Below, piece after piece: positions 1-10,679 of a stretch of 64,000 nucleotides of DNA (positions are counted from its first letter, which is position 1; the number at the start of each line of letters is the position of its first letter). The stretch lies in NCBI GenBank assembly GCA_946811185.2, contig OX328109.1:1364001-1428000 (forward strand), read 5' to 3'. Origin of the DNA: Hippopus hippopus. Taxonomy: Eukaryota; Mollusca; Bivalvia; Cardiida; Cardiidae. The position numbers and the translations under genes were made by a program. The notes under the pieces are model-generated. The model had not been told where the DNA came from, did no database searches, and worked only from the letters and a program-made list of their open reading frames with translations.

Positions 1-500
1 AGAAGCCAATACACCTATCCATGTATTCCTGGAGTTTCTGTTATTAGTACTTTGTACCATATTCTTCTCAAGCCACTGACTGCTTTTCCACATAACCATC
101 CTCAAAACAATGATCAGGGGAGAGAGAGGAGTGAAGCCTGTCTCAATTACTGTCATCAATACCAGGAAAGAAAGTGGCAAAGCTGGAGATTTGAACCAGC
201 AACTCTTATTCTCATGTCCTTGAGAACACAGAGTCGCGGGTTCGATCCCTGGCTCGGCCAATTTCTTTCCGAGGGTTGATGATAGTCATTGCGACAGGAT
301 TCATTCCTCTCCCACCACTGACCATTGTTACGATGATAGTTATGTGGGAAAGCAGCCAGTGGCTTGGAAAGAAAATTGTGCGGAGTCTTAGTAACAGAAA
401 CTACAAGAAAGCATGGATAGGTGCACTGGCTGCATATAATTGACATAATGTTGTAAACGGCATTAAACAACAAACAATCAATAAATGAACAATCAGTCAA
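1..500. repeat. Two SINE-1 copies head to head
   Basis: 1-~219 is SINE-1 on the - strand and ~219-500 a copy on the + strand. Both have lost the A box and join within their tRNA-like heads, around CATGTCCTTGAGAAC. The right copy keeps a B box GGTTCGATCC (239-248) and ends in the usual GGCATTAAACA tail and a CAATCA run. Together they form an imperfect ~450-bp palindrome. Confidence 0.8.
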
Positions 501-610
501 CCTCTTCTCATGTCTTGTACCCTACTGACTGTGCTAGTCCTTGGCTAGGCTGATCATGGTAGATAAACACAGTAGACAGTGCAGATCCAAGATCAAACTG
601 CACTTTCCAC

Positions 611-880
611 GGCCCGCCAGGGTTAAGCTCAGTTGTTAGCGGATCGGACTCATGACCTAGTGATTGTGAGTCCAATACCTGATTGAGGCAAACTTTACTT
701 GCGGTGATTTTTCGCTTCTTACCTCTGATGCATGTGAGAAAGTAGTCAGTGTCCTGGTAGGGAAGATGTGTCAGTACTGGTGTGAGAAAGCCAGGAAACA
801 CATGTGTAGGTCCACTGACCGCCCTTATATGACCAAAGCTGTTAAAAACAGCGTTAAACTCCAATTCAATCAATCAATCA
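611..880 (+). repeat. SINE-3 copy (third tRNA-headed family)
   Basis: A-box-like TAAGCTCAGTTGTTAGCGG near 624-642, a diverged body unlike SINE-1, then ACAGCGTTAAACTCC and a (CAAT)n tail to 880. The 3' tail is shared with SINE-1 and SINE-2; the head and body differ. Confidence 0.65.
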
Positions 881-1020
881 AGCACTTTCCACACACTTTG
901 ATCTTGTGCTAGACATTTTTGTTAAGACTTCAGATGATGGGGTGAAGGATTTCCAGTTAACAGGATCTTCTCATGACAATACTTTAAGATAATGATCATG
1001 CCATGATAGCAGGCTTTTAA

Positions 1021-1244
1021 GCCTTCATCACATATTCTCCATATTTCAACAGCTCTGAGAAAGGACCCTCATGAAAACATTGTGGGAAAAGGAGAAAATG
1101 CTGGTAACCAGCATTTTCTCCTTTTCCCACAAAGTTTTCTACCCTTCGAAAAACAAATTTCAGTTTTTTGAGTCAAGTTTATGTTATGGTCTGCATATGG
1201 ACTTCAATTTGGACTGGTCTAAAAATGTTCCATGTAGTTAAGAG
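1021..1244 (+). repeat. MITE-A copy
   Basis: Flanked by TTAA at 1017-1020 and 1245-1248. The central palindrome runs from GAAAACATTGTGGG to CCCACAAAGTTTTC. Termini are diverged. Confidence 0.75.
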
Positions 1245-1409
1245 TTAAAGAGCTTTCCCTACAAATAATTAAAGCTTTCACTGAACTTTCATTAAAAATC
1301 CATTAACTCCTACTGTTCAGAGCTAATAGAAACATTCCTTTTATACAGCCTTAATTTAACAGAGCTTCAGACAGAGGGAGAGATTTTCATTTCAAAATTA
1401 AAAATATTA

Positions 1410-1510
1410 ATTATTCTCCACTAAACCCTATCTTATGGGTACTCATTAGAATCTATTATCAAGACGATTCTAATGAGTACCCACAACATAGGGTTTGGAA
1501 GAGAAATAAT
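1410..1510. repeat. Isolated 100-bp hairpin
   Basis: Arms AAACCCTAT..GGGTACTCATTAGAATC and GATTCTAATGAGTACCC..ATAGGGTTT (1423-1496), extended outward by TTATTCTCC and GAGAAATAA, around a ~12-nt loop. No other copy is seen in the window. Confidence 0.7.
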
Positions 1511-1754
1511 GGATTTAGAATACTATCATTCTCTCTTATCTGGACCTCTGGGCCTTAAAGATACTTCTTGCAGCCAGAGAATGAATGCTGTAAAAATTTG
1601 ATAGATTGTAGAATGGTTCAGAATTTAGTCAGCTGTGTAAGCGTAGATTAATTACCCATGTAACTATACTGGTAACCCATGAAGCAGTGCCGAGTAGACT
1701 CATAAGACATTTTGCAGTCTAGAAATCAGACCTAAATGATAATTTCATGTTCAA

Positions 1755-1855
1755 GGTTGCTCTGAGCAAAGTGGACTGTGTAGATCAAAGATCAGAGTGC
1801 ATGTTTTGTGCAGTCTGATCTTGATCTACACTGGCTGCAAAGACACGTCCTATTT
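1755..1855. repeat. MITE-B/C core fragment
   Basis: Contains the family palindrome GATCAGAGTGCA..TGCAGTCTGATCTTGATC without recognisable termini. Confidence 0.55.
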
Positions 1856-2196
1856 CCAGACTGTAAATGTACATTTTGTTTTTTGGCATTATTCGGGTTC
1901 TGGGGTTCCATATTCCATATTATATCAATATATAAGGGTGAACCTATTCTGAAAGTGTGTTGGTAATTAGTGGAAGTTGAGCAGTCTGTTATTATAGCTT
2001 TTCGATAGCTCCATCTGCAGACAATAAACATCTTGACATATTTAGGATTCTTTAAGACAGAAACCTAAAACTGAAAGCAGCCCAAACAGAGCAGAAAACA
2101 TTGTGTTAAAAGCAGAAGTTGCATGTTTACAGCTGCCACAGTATTTCAGGCTTGGAATCAAACTTATGTAATTAGTTGAGTATTTAGGAGCCTTTC

Positions 2197-2409
2197 ATGG
2201 ATGGATGGATGGATGGATGGATGGATACTAAAAACATGAAATTTGTTTGTAAAAGGGTGGAAAACATGAAATTTGTTTGTAAAAGGGTGGAAAAACATTT
2301 TGGGAAAAAGGAAAGAATGCTGGTTACCAGCATTTTCTCTTTTTCCAACAAAGTTTTCAAAAGCATTCTTACCAAGGGTCATTAAAACTCGGGATTGTTT
2401 GTTAAAGGA
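2197..2409 (+). repeat. (ATGG)n microsatellite abutting a MITE-A with a 30-bp internal duplication
   Basis: ATGG repeats run 2197-2226. The adjoining MITE-A has AAAACATGAAATTTGTTTG..GGGTGG twice in tandem (2234-2293), then the family palindrome, and ends before TTAA at 2410. Confidence 0.7.
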
Positions 2410-2592
2410 TTAAACCACATTCATTCATTCCTATTGGTCTTTTGTTTCTCGGGAGGTTTTTTTAATCCATCTGCTTATCTGTATGTCAGATCAGAAGGTT
2501 TGAGTTTACAGTAGAGCAGCTACCGTATCACATGATATTCAATTATTCGATCTCATGTCGGGACAATTGACTCGATAATCGCTGGTTTTAGA

Positions 2593-2990
2593 CATAAATT
2601 GTTAACGTATCCCATTACCTTTGTTGCCATTAGCCATATATAGTTTTTAACACGATACCACAGGATGGAATTTAACTCTTTCCATACCATAGACAACATC
2701 AGAAGCTTTTGTGGACAATGTAGATCAGGATCAGACTGCACAGAATGTGCAGTCTGATCTCTGATCTGCACTGTCCACTGCTATGTTCTGCCATAAATTG
2801 TTAACATAACCCATAACCTTTGTTGCCATTAGCCATATATAGTTTTAGCGCGATACCACAGGATGGAATTTATCTCTTCCCATACCATAGATAACACCAG
2901 AAGCTTTTGCGGACCATGTAGATCAAGATCAGACTGCACTGAATGTCCAGTCTGTTCTCTGATCTGCACTGTCCACTGCTATATTCTTGA
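2593..2990 (+). repeat. 199-bp direct tandem duplication carrying MITE-B
   Basis: CATAAATTGTTAAC begins both units (2593 and 2792). Each unit has ATTAGCCATATATAG, GATACCACAGGATGG and the MITE-B palindrome GATCAGACTGCAC. The copies differ by scattered substitutions, so the duplication is not recent. Confidence 0.75.
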
Positions 2991-3145
2991 GTATGACCAA
3001 ACTGTCTCTTGATTTTGCAGAGGAAATGTATTTTCTGAAATTACTTTCAGAAAATACAATGTATTTATTCAGTAGTGAAAGAGTTAAGAAATGCCAAAAT
3101 GGAAAGCATTTGCATATGACAATTTTAAATATAGCTTGAAAGATT

Positions 3146-3418
3146 ATTATCCCCAGCCAAAGGCGGAGGGATATAGTTTTAGTGTTGTCCGTCCGTCCGT
3201 GTGTCTGTCCAGGACAATATCTCCAATACTATTGGATGGAATTTTGTGAAACTTTATACATGTGTACAATAACCTATTTAGCCAATACACTTTTTTTCTT
3301 TTTTTTTTGATTCAATGCAAAATGGCCGACTGGGAGCGATTTTGCTTTACGCAGTCGCGTTAGTTTTTGAAAAGGTCTTTTTCGGCTGGGGATATCATTT
3401 CAACGAAATTGCTTGTTT
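3146..3418 (+). repeat. Family G element, copy 1
   Basis: Begins TTATCCCCAGCCAAAGGCGG and ends TCGGCTGGGGATATCATTTC. The terminal ATCCCCAGCC/GGCTGGGGAT is a perfect 10-bp inverted repeat, with a GTCCGTCCGTCCGTGTGTC stretch inside. A second copy is at 37955-38226. Confidence 0.65.
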
Positions 3419-3424
3419 CCTTTG

Positions 3425-3475
3425 AAGAATAGAAAACATTGTGGGAAAAGGAGAAAATGCTGGTTACCTGACAGT
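3425..3475 (+). repeat. MITE-A half palindrome
   Basis: AACATTGTGGGAAAAGGAG followed by AAATGCTGGTTACC with no return arm; truncated. Confidence 0.6.
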
Positions 3476-4805
3476 AATGTTTTCAAATTCCAATCAGCTA
3501 AAGTCATTTCATAGTTAAAGTGGTGTACGTAGAAAATATTTGAAAAGAATTATGAAATTTTTCTTGATTTGTATGCAAAACGTGGTGAAAAAAAAACACA
3601 TTTTTGTGGTATTTGTCGAAGACAATACCACAATGAGTTCAATATTGAATTTTGAAGACCATGTATCGTATTTTGTGCAAAGCCGAAGGAAATAAACCCA
3701 ATTAAACACAATTTTTCTCAGGCAAATGAGTTTTTCAGTAGCACTCAGATATGTAATTGGAAATGGCATGTTAAAATACACTGGGTGAGGCCATCGGTCA
3801 TGGAAATACTAATTTTTTATTGAAAATAGCTTCACTCGCTCTTAGCCTTCTATTGGCGCAATGATACAAAATTTGTCTACCGATCACTTGGACCTGGGCT
3901 TTTTCGTTCCAAAACCAGTTCATCCCATGGCATTTTCATCCAATGATTGCGTGCTACTCCATTTGATTGGGCATGAATATTTATAGATCGAAATAATTGA
4001 TTGTAATGTTGGGAATTAAATGTTAACGGCCAAAGATATTTCAATATCATAGTTTTCAGGTACAAACTTAATTTTATTCGATATATTCACATGGTTTCTC
4101 TCTCTATCCATCATGCATCCTACTGTCAAGGGACGTTACTCCTGACTCCTAATGATCAAAGGGAGACCACCAATACACAAATAATCCTAACTTTGTCATG
4201 AGTACTCTTCCTTCAACCAAAAAAGGTATTCATTTGCTTAGTAGGTTGACTTTCAAGCCAATATTTGAATAATATTTTTCTTTTTCTTTTAAATTATTAA
4301 TTCCACACAATGACTTCCTTGACAAATACCACTTCAGGGTTCTCAACGCTTTGATTTTTCAATTAGTTGTTATATAGTCTCTATGATACTTTCAAAATCT
4401 CTACATAGCATATTTGTACACGGTCTCTGAGCTAAATGTGAGCTTCTTGTTAAAAAAATTATAAGAAAAGAAAAAAAAGAATGGTAACATGGTTGAGTGA
4501 GGAAAAAGTAAGAGTTAAAATTAACAAATTGGCTCCATGTTTTGGCAGCCTTTATGGGCCGAACTTGGCCCACTTTTGCCTTACCCTTTTTTTTTTTTGA
4601 CCTTTAACCCTTTTGAAAACATACATGTTTATGTGCAGGCAATTGATTAGAGATAAATGTATATTTATGACATTTCTTCCATTTTCTGATAATTCTTCCA
4701 TCCTCTACATTTTGATCATAAAAAATAATTAAACCTGTAGGTGCTATATATTTTCAGGCAGGTATCAAGATAAAGATGTGCAATTCGATTATGGTATCTG
4801 CAAAA
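3476..4805. other. Repeat-poor AT-rich intron
   Basis: Only a small perfect hairpin TTGTGGTATT/AATACCACAA (3604-3633) stands out. No gene or full element is seen. Confidence 0.4.
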
Positions 4806-4811
4806 TTGTTC

Positions 4812-4949
4812 ATTATACCCCCGCAAAACGAATGTTTTCGGGGCATACTGGAATCAGCCTGTCTGTCCGTGTGTCTATCCGTCTGTGTACAAAATACTGT
4901 CAAAGCGCTGGCGGGGGTATAAAGTCACATTCCGTGACAGCTCTAGTTT
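4812..4949 (+). repeat. Family H element, short copy
   Basis: Begins ATTATACCCCCGCAAAACG, has a GTCTGTCCGTGTGTC stretch, and ends GGCGGGGGTAT..CAGTGACAGCTCTAG-type sequence. Shares head and tail with copies at 39392-39547 and 50571-50886. A MITE-C core fragment follows at about 4955-5010. Confidence 0.7.
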
Positions 4950-5159
4950 TTGTTTGTTTAGATCAAGATCAGACTCCATGCTCTCTTTTATCAGATCTTA
5001 ATCTACCTTTTCTATAAAACAACCTAAACATTTTCCATTAGTTTTGGTTTTGAAGGTAGCTTAAATATGGAAGAAGGAGAAAAGAATTTTATTTACTACA
5101 GGTAATTGACAAAATGCCTACTTAAGTACTTATGGGCTTAATTTCTTTAACCTTTGCCA

Positions 5160-5837
5160 AATATTTTACACTGTTCTGAGAAAGACGGTTTTTGCAAACA
5201 TTGTAGAAAAAGGAGAAAAGGCTGGTCAGTATGGTCTTTTCTTACAATGTTTTGTAACCCTTTTAAAAATAAATTTCATGATTTGCTCAACATTTATTAA
5301 GTTTTTCATTGAACCTTGATTTCATAATTGTCCATATAGGAAGAAGACCCCAAATAAAAAGTGGTCCAAAATAATGGAATTTGTCTGAAAGAGTTGAAAA
5401 CATAGTGGGAAAATATTTCTCCATTTCCCATGATGTTTTCAAAAGCTTTCTCCATAAGGGTCATAAAATGCGGGATAGTGTGTTTAAGTGTAGAAGGGTA
5501 GAAAATAGTATGGGAAAAGGAGAATTTTTTTTTTTTCTCCAAATGCTATCTCCAGTGACATGAGAACACAGGATCGGGGTTGTCAGGTACACTGAGCAGA
5601 GAACGGTAAGCCTTAACCCTTTACCACACAATGACGCCTTTTGACGCCCCTAAAAAAGAGGCCTTTTGAAAACATTGTGGGAAAAGGAGAAAATGCTGGT
5701 AACCAGCATTTTCTCCTTTTCCCACAAAGTTTTCTACCCTATCAAAGAAAAGTTGCGTCATTTGAGCCACTATGAAATTGTCGTCTGCAAATGCTTTCAA
5801 TTTGGATAGGTATAAAATTTTGCCGTGTGGTAAAGGG
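5160..5837. repeat. MITE-A cluster, ending in an intact copy 5627-5837
   Basis: Diverged copies at about 5160-5300 and 5365-5560. The 5627-5837 copy has TTAA at 5623-5626 and 5838-5841, termini CCCTTTACCAC and GTGGTAAAGGG, and a perfect central palindrome. Confidence 0.8.
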
Positions 5838-5937
5838 TTAAAGTGCCGAAAAAATTCATAATACATCTCAAATTCATTTTAAATTCAGAAAACACATCCA
5901 AATAATTGAAATTTAAGGTTATTTATGTCTACAGTGT

Positions 5938-6055
5938 TTCAGCACAGCGGACAGTGTGGATCAAAGATCAGGCTGCACATTCTGTGCAGTCTGATCTTGA
6001 TCTACATTGGCCGCAAAGCTAGCTACAGTCCTGAATGGTGCTTATAGGGGTTAAG
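5938..6055. repeat. MITE-C/B core fragment
   Basis: GACAGTGTGGATCAAAGATC and the return GATCTTGATCTACATTGG flank the GCACATTCTGTGC centre. Confidence 0.6.
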
Positions 6056-6189
6056 AGTCCACTAACAAAGAAGCCAATTTATGAACAATCAAAATAGAAA
6101 TTATATTGGTCAACCAAGGTCTACTTTCTGTATTGCCTCTTGCCCCATATCCAATACTTTTAACTCAGCTGACCTTATCCATAGGCCTT

Positions 6190-6490
6190 TATCACACAAT
6201 CCCGAGTCTAAAGTACTGTAAGAAGAAGACTTTTGAAAACATGGTGGGAAATGGAGAAAATGCTGGTAACACTTTCCCACAATATTTTCTATTGTCCAAA
6301 TTGAAAGTATCTGCAGACGACAAGTTGAATGTCAATCAAATGATGAAATTTATCTAATGGGAGAGAAAAAAACTGTTTTTTTCTTACCATCTAAAGACAA
6401 ATGTAATAATTCAAGATGTATCTGTTTTGTCGTCAGTAAATGCTTTTAATTTGGAAAAAACTAAAATTTTTCTTCAGGAAAAGGGTTTCC
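6190..6490. repeat. Diverged MITE-A fragments
   Basis: Recognisable CACACAATCCCGAGT start, AACATGGTGGGAAATGGAG, and two separated right-end pieces with AAATGCTTTTAATTTGG. Confidence 0.6.
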
Positions 6491-6616
6491 AAAAGTATTG
6501 TAAAAATTTCAAAATGAGCCTAAATTACATTCTCACGTACACGCCCAAAAAAAAGCATTATCATAATGCACTGTTTGTAAAATGAAACGAGCAATGCTTG
6601 GGCAAAAGTGGTTTAA

Positions 6617-7063
6617 TTCTTTACTGCACAAAGCCAACTTTTAACAACCCTGGGAAAGAAGGCTTTTGGAAACATTGTGGGAAAAGGAGAAAATGCTGGT
6701 AACCAGCATTTTCTCCTTTTTCCCACAATGTTTTCTACCTTATCAAAGAAAAATTGTACCATTTGAGCCACATTGAAATTGTCCTTTGCAAATGCTTTCA
6801 ATTTGGACAAGGCTAAAATTTAATCGTTTGGTAAAGGGTTAACTCTTTACCCAGTGATAAAATTTTTAGACTTGTCCAAATTGAAAGCATTTGCAGACGA
6901 CAAAATAAACGTGACTCAAAAATTGAAACTTGACTTTAGAAGAGTAGAAAACATTGTGAGAAAAGGAGAAAATGCTGGTTACCAGCATTTTCTCCTTTTC
7001 CCACAATGTTTTCAGAAGGCATCTTCATCTGGGTCGTAAAAACCAGGGATTGTTTGGTAAAGG
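6617..7063. repeat. Two MITE-A copies abutting at one shared TTAA (6839-6842)
   Basis: Copy 1 is 6617-6838 and copy 2 is 6843-7063, in opposite orientations. The junction reads GGTAAAGGG-TTAA-CTCTTTACC with nothing between. Both carry the 66-bp palindrome. Confidence 0.88.
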
Positions 7064-7066
7064 TAA

Positions 7067-7360
7067 CAGCCAGAATACAGTTAACCAAGCAAGTTATCAA
7101 TGATTTCAGCTTTGAAAGTTCTAAAATTTTGTTGTTTGGAAAGAGATTAACACAAGCATTTTTTAAAAGCAAATTACAAAAATGAATTTAAAATAAATTC
7201 ATACTTACGCAGAGAGAAAAAAAAAGGTATTTTCCATTATGGATTGTTTGTAAAATATGTTTGCAAAAATGTGCCATGTTCTGGCAAAAGGGGGTCTAAT
7301 GCATCTCCGTGATGCATTGTACCAAGCAAGTCTTCATACATATTATCGATCTTTATTTCA
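7067..7360. repeat. MITE-A and MITE-D end fragments
   Basis: A right end TCTAAAATTTTGTTGTTTGG..AGATTAAC at 7110-7150, then a MITE-D terminus GCATCTCCGTGATGCATTG at about 7295-7345. Confidence 0.5.
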
Positions 7361-7710
7361 TGCTTTCCGGTAGGTTATTGAGAAATATCGGTAACATATT
7401 ATTCAATATTTCATGGTTACGACCAGTGAAAATACTGATTTTTATATTCTAACTCTTCAATTGAAGGCAGAAACAGTTGTTCCCGCGCACTAGTTACCTA
7501 GGTAAAATGCGCGTGCCTCACAACCAGATAGAAATATGACGTAATTTACCTTACATTTCTCGCGCTTGACATAATATTGTAATACGTTGCTATGCGGAGG
7601 GGTACGCCACGGGGAATAAACGAAAGGAAATGTACTGGATTTTGATTAAGTTCCCCCCAGAAAGGGTTAAAAGTATGAAATAAATAGAATATTTGGGGTG
7701 TTTTTTTTTC
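7361..7710. other. Non-repetitive intron stretch
   Basis: I see no gene, element or strong fold in these 350 bases. Confidence 0.4.
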
Positions 7711-7839
7711 GGTGAAAGATCAAAATTTATTTCATCTCTTGAACATCATCGGTAATATTTTCACTTGTGGCTGTGCCACTTGTGAAAATATTACCGATGA
7801 TGTTCACTTGATGAAATAAATTTCGCTCTTTCACCATAA
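7711..7839. repeat. 129-bp fold-back palindrome
   Basis: Outer arms GGTGAAAG..TTTATTTCATC and GATGAAATAAA..CTTTCACC; inner arms AACATCATCGGTAATATTTT and its complement around a GTGGCTGTGCCAC centre. It has no second copy in the window and no TTAA ends. Confidence 0.75.
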
Positions 7840-7894
7840 AAAACAAATATCCTCTATGTAATATCAAGTTTGTTAAATAATCAACTGAGTCATG

Positions 7895-8020
7895 AGATAG
7901 AGTGTTCCTTGGACATGCAGAAAAGTTACTAAAGGCAAAAAGTTTCGGGGACTGCGCAGGCTGACCTGTGTTGATACTTTCTGCAGATTCATGAAACCCG
8001 GCGTTCACAGAGCATGCCTC
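7895..8020. repeat. MITE-D half copy
   Basis: CTTGGACATGCAGAAAAGTT through CTGCGCAGGCTGACC to TTCACAGAGCATGCCTC. The left half is missing. Confidence 0.6.
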
Positions 8021-8116
8021 AAATATGGTGAATTATTTACTAGGCCATCATAGGCAATAATTACTCAATTAGAACACTTTGTATGTGCAGGGAAGCATTT
8101 GAAGGCCATTGAAATT

Positions 8117-8379
8117 TGAGTCATGCTCTGTGAAAAGGGGGCTTAATGCATCTGCAAAAAGTATCGACCCAGGTCAGCCTGCGCGGATTGCGCAGGCTGA
8201 CCTGGGTCAATACTTTTTGCTGTTGGTCTATTTTCTTCATGTCAAAGGACCAGTCTACATTATGATTCAGTGGGTTGTTGAGCAAAATGGATTTTATGGA
8301 TCCATAATTATATGATGACTTGCTTGGTATAATGCATCATGGATGCATTAAGCCCCCTTTTCACAGAGCATAGCTCATT
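8117..8379. repeat. MITE-D reference copy
   Basis: Terminal inverted repeats of about 35 bp: TGAGTCATGCTCTGTGAAAA..CTTAATGCATC and GATGCATTAAG..TTCACAGAGCATAGCTCA. Inside is a strong GC-rich palindrome GGTCAGCCTGCGC..GCGCAGGCTGACC (about 8165-8215). Its target duplication is not clear. Confidence 0.8.
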
Positions 8380-8460
8380 TGTTTCATTACCAGTTGAAAC
8401 ATTCACAAAAATAATGAAGGCAATTTTTACATACAAGTTTTTTGTCGCAGAAATCATTAA

Positions 8461-8665
8461 CTCTTTCACTACTGAATAAGTAAATGGCATTTTCTCAAAG
8501 GCTAAAAATACATTTCCTTTACAACATCATGAGACAGTTCGGTCATAGTCTAGAATATAGAAGTGGACAGTGTATATCAGAGATCAGACTGCACATTCTA
8601 TGCAGTCTGATCTTGATCTACATTGTCCACAAAAGCTTCTGGTGTCGTCTATGGTATGGAAAGAG
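8461..8665 (+). repeat. MITE-B reference copy (205 bp)
   Basis: TTAA at 8457-8460 and 8666-8669. Termini CTCTTTCACTACTG and CATACCATAGAC-type complement GGTATGGAAAGAG; the centre is GATCAGACTGCACATTC/TGCAGTCTGATC. Confidence 0.82.
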
Positions 8666-8869
8666 TTAATGTATGATAATTACAGATCAATGTGGATAAC
8701 CAGTATGTAAAAAAGGTTTGTTGCATGATTACAGGTAAAATGTTGTGGCAAAAGGTTTGGTATATGAACACTAGTTAAAAGATAGTGGCAAAATGAGAAA
8801 TTGCTGATTATAACCAGTAATTGGCACATTTTTTCCTTAAACCTTTAGCAAAGAGTCCAGAATTTAAAG

Positions 8870-9560
8870 AACCCTGAGAAAAAAGGCTTTTGAAAACATA
8901 GTAGGAAAAGAAAATGCTGGACAAAAATTTTGACTAGTGCATATTGAAAGCATTTGCAGATGACAAAATAAATGTGAAGCAAAAATTAAAAATTGTTTTT
9001 GAAGGATAAGAAACATTGTGTGAAGAGGAGAAAATGTCAGTTACCAGCATTTCCTCCTTTACTGCAGTATTTTTAAATGCTTTCTTGCTAAGTATGGCTG
9101 AGAGTTTTGATTGTTTGGCAGAGGATTAATGCATCTACAAGAAGTTACCATTGACCCATGTCTAGCTGTGCAGTCCACTTAAGCAGACATGGGCCCAAAC
9201 TTTCTGTCATATCTTTATATTTTCTGAATGTCAAAGGACGATTCTACCCTGTGATTCAGTCCTACGATTCAGTCAGTTGTGAAGACGAAATGGATTTTAG
9301 GGATCCAGTAATGCATCACAGAAATGCTTTAACCATTCACCACAGAATCCTGAGTTTAAAACGACCCTGTGATACACTGACAGCTTTTGAAAACATTTTG
9401 GGAAAAGAAGAAAATGCTTGTGACTAGCATTTTCTTCTTTTCCCAAAATGTTTTCTAGCCTATGAATTACAGATATTTTGATTTTAGCTCCTTATGATTT
9501 GTGAGCTGAAAAAGCTTTCAACTTGCATGAGTCTAAAATTTTGTCATTTGGTAAAGAGTG
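8870..9560. repeat. Two diverged MITE-A, a MITE-D piece, and a further MITE-A
   Basis: MITE-A remnants at about 8870-9125. The MITE-D segment 9130-9325 has TTCTACCCTGTGATTCAGTC and GGATCCAGTAATGCATC. A MITE-A at about 9333-9560 has TTTGGGAAAAGAAGAAAATG and its complement. Confidence 0.6.
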
Positions 9561-9561
9561 C

Positions 9562-9873
9562 CAAGGCCCAGTTACGCTCAGTCGGTAGCGTGCAGGAATT
9601 GAGGACGGGGGTAGTGGGTTCGATCCTTGGCTCAGCCAATTTCTTTCTGAGGATTGATGGTAGTCATTGCCACAGGATTCATTCCTCTTCCACGGCTGTC
9701 CATTGTTTCAACGAGGGTTACATGGGAAAGCAGCCAGTGACTTGGAAAGAAAATTGTGCAGAGTACTGGTAAAAGAGACTCCAGGAAAGCATGGATAGGT
9801 GCACTGGCCAACACAATATAACTGAAATAATGTTGAAAATGGTGTTAAACACCAAACAAGCAATCAGTCAGTC
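9562..9873 (+). repeat. SINE-1 copy
   Basis: A-box region ACGCTCAGTCGGTAGCG, B box GGTTCGATCC (9618-9627), the body with GGGAAAGCAGCCAGTG, and the tail GGTGTTAAACACCAAACAAG with a CAATCAGTCAGTC run. It follows a MITE-A end GGTAAAGAG directly. Confidence 0.85.
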
Positions 9874-10149
9874 ATTCATAAAGGGTTAAACCTGCTTTTT
9901 ACCGGAGCATGGGTCACACATACAGAGCTGAAGGAAAAACAGAAAATTTCAAGTTTAGCTTTGAAATCAGATGACTAATACGGCTATGTACACAGGTGTA
10001 AAAACTATTGTTAATTGTCGTAAAAGTCATTTTTAGCAAAGTTAATGATAACAAAAAGAGAAAAAACATGGAGAGAACATGACAATTAGAGACACCAAAG
10101 ATCTAAACGAACAAGACGAAACATGACAGATGTGGTGTGTAAACCTTAA

Positions 10150-10563
10150 TCAAACAATCCCGACTTTTAACTCTTTCACTAAATCAATTGCATTTCTTCT
10201 CAAAGGCTAAAAATACATTTCCTGTGCAAGATCAAGAGACATTTTGGTCGTAATCTAGAATATAGCATTGGACAGTGCAGATCAGAGATCAGACTGCACG
10301 TTCTGTGCAGTCTGATCTTGATCTACACTGTCCACAAAAGCTTCTGGTGTCGTCTATGTTATGGAAAGAGTTAATGACTGAAAAATAAAGCTATTGAAAA
10401 CATTGTGGGAAAAGGAGAAAATGCTGGCAACCAGCATTTTCTCCTTTTCCCACAATGTTTTCTACCCGTTCAAAGAAATATATCATGATTCTAGACACAT
10501 TAAAATTGTTGTCTGCAAATGCTTTCAATTTAGAAGGGTCCAAATTTTGTCTTATTTGAAAGG
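10150..10563. repeat. MITE-A split by a MITE-B at its internal TTAA
   Basis: The MITE-A start CAAACAATCCCGACTTT is interrupted at TTAA by MITE-B (10171-10370, TTAA at 10167-10170 and 10371-10374) and resumes as TGACTGAAAAATAAAG..GAAAACATTGTGGG. Joining the flanks at one TTAA restores the family sequence. Confidence 0.85.
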
Positions 10564-10679
10564 GTTCACACTTAAACAAATGATGAATTTTAGACTCGGT
10601 CAAACAAAACTTCTAAATACGTAGCTAGCAAACCATGAATACTTAAGAATGATTAGTATAGGAAAACAAATGTTTTTCC

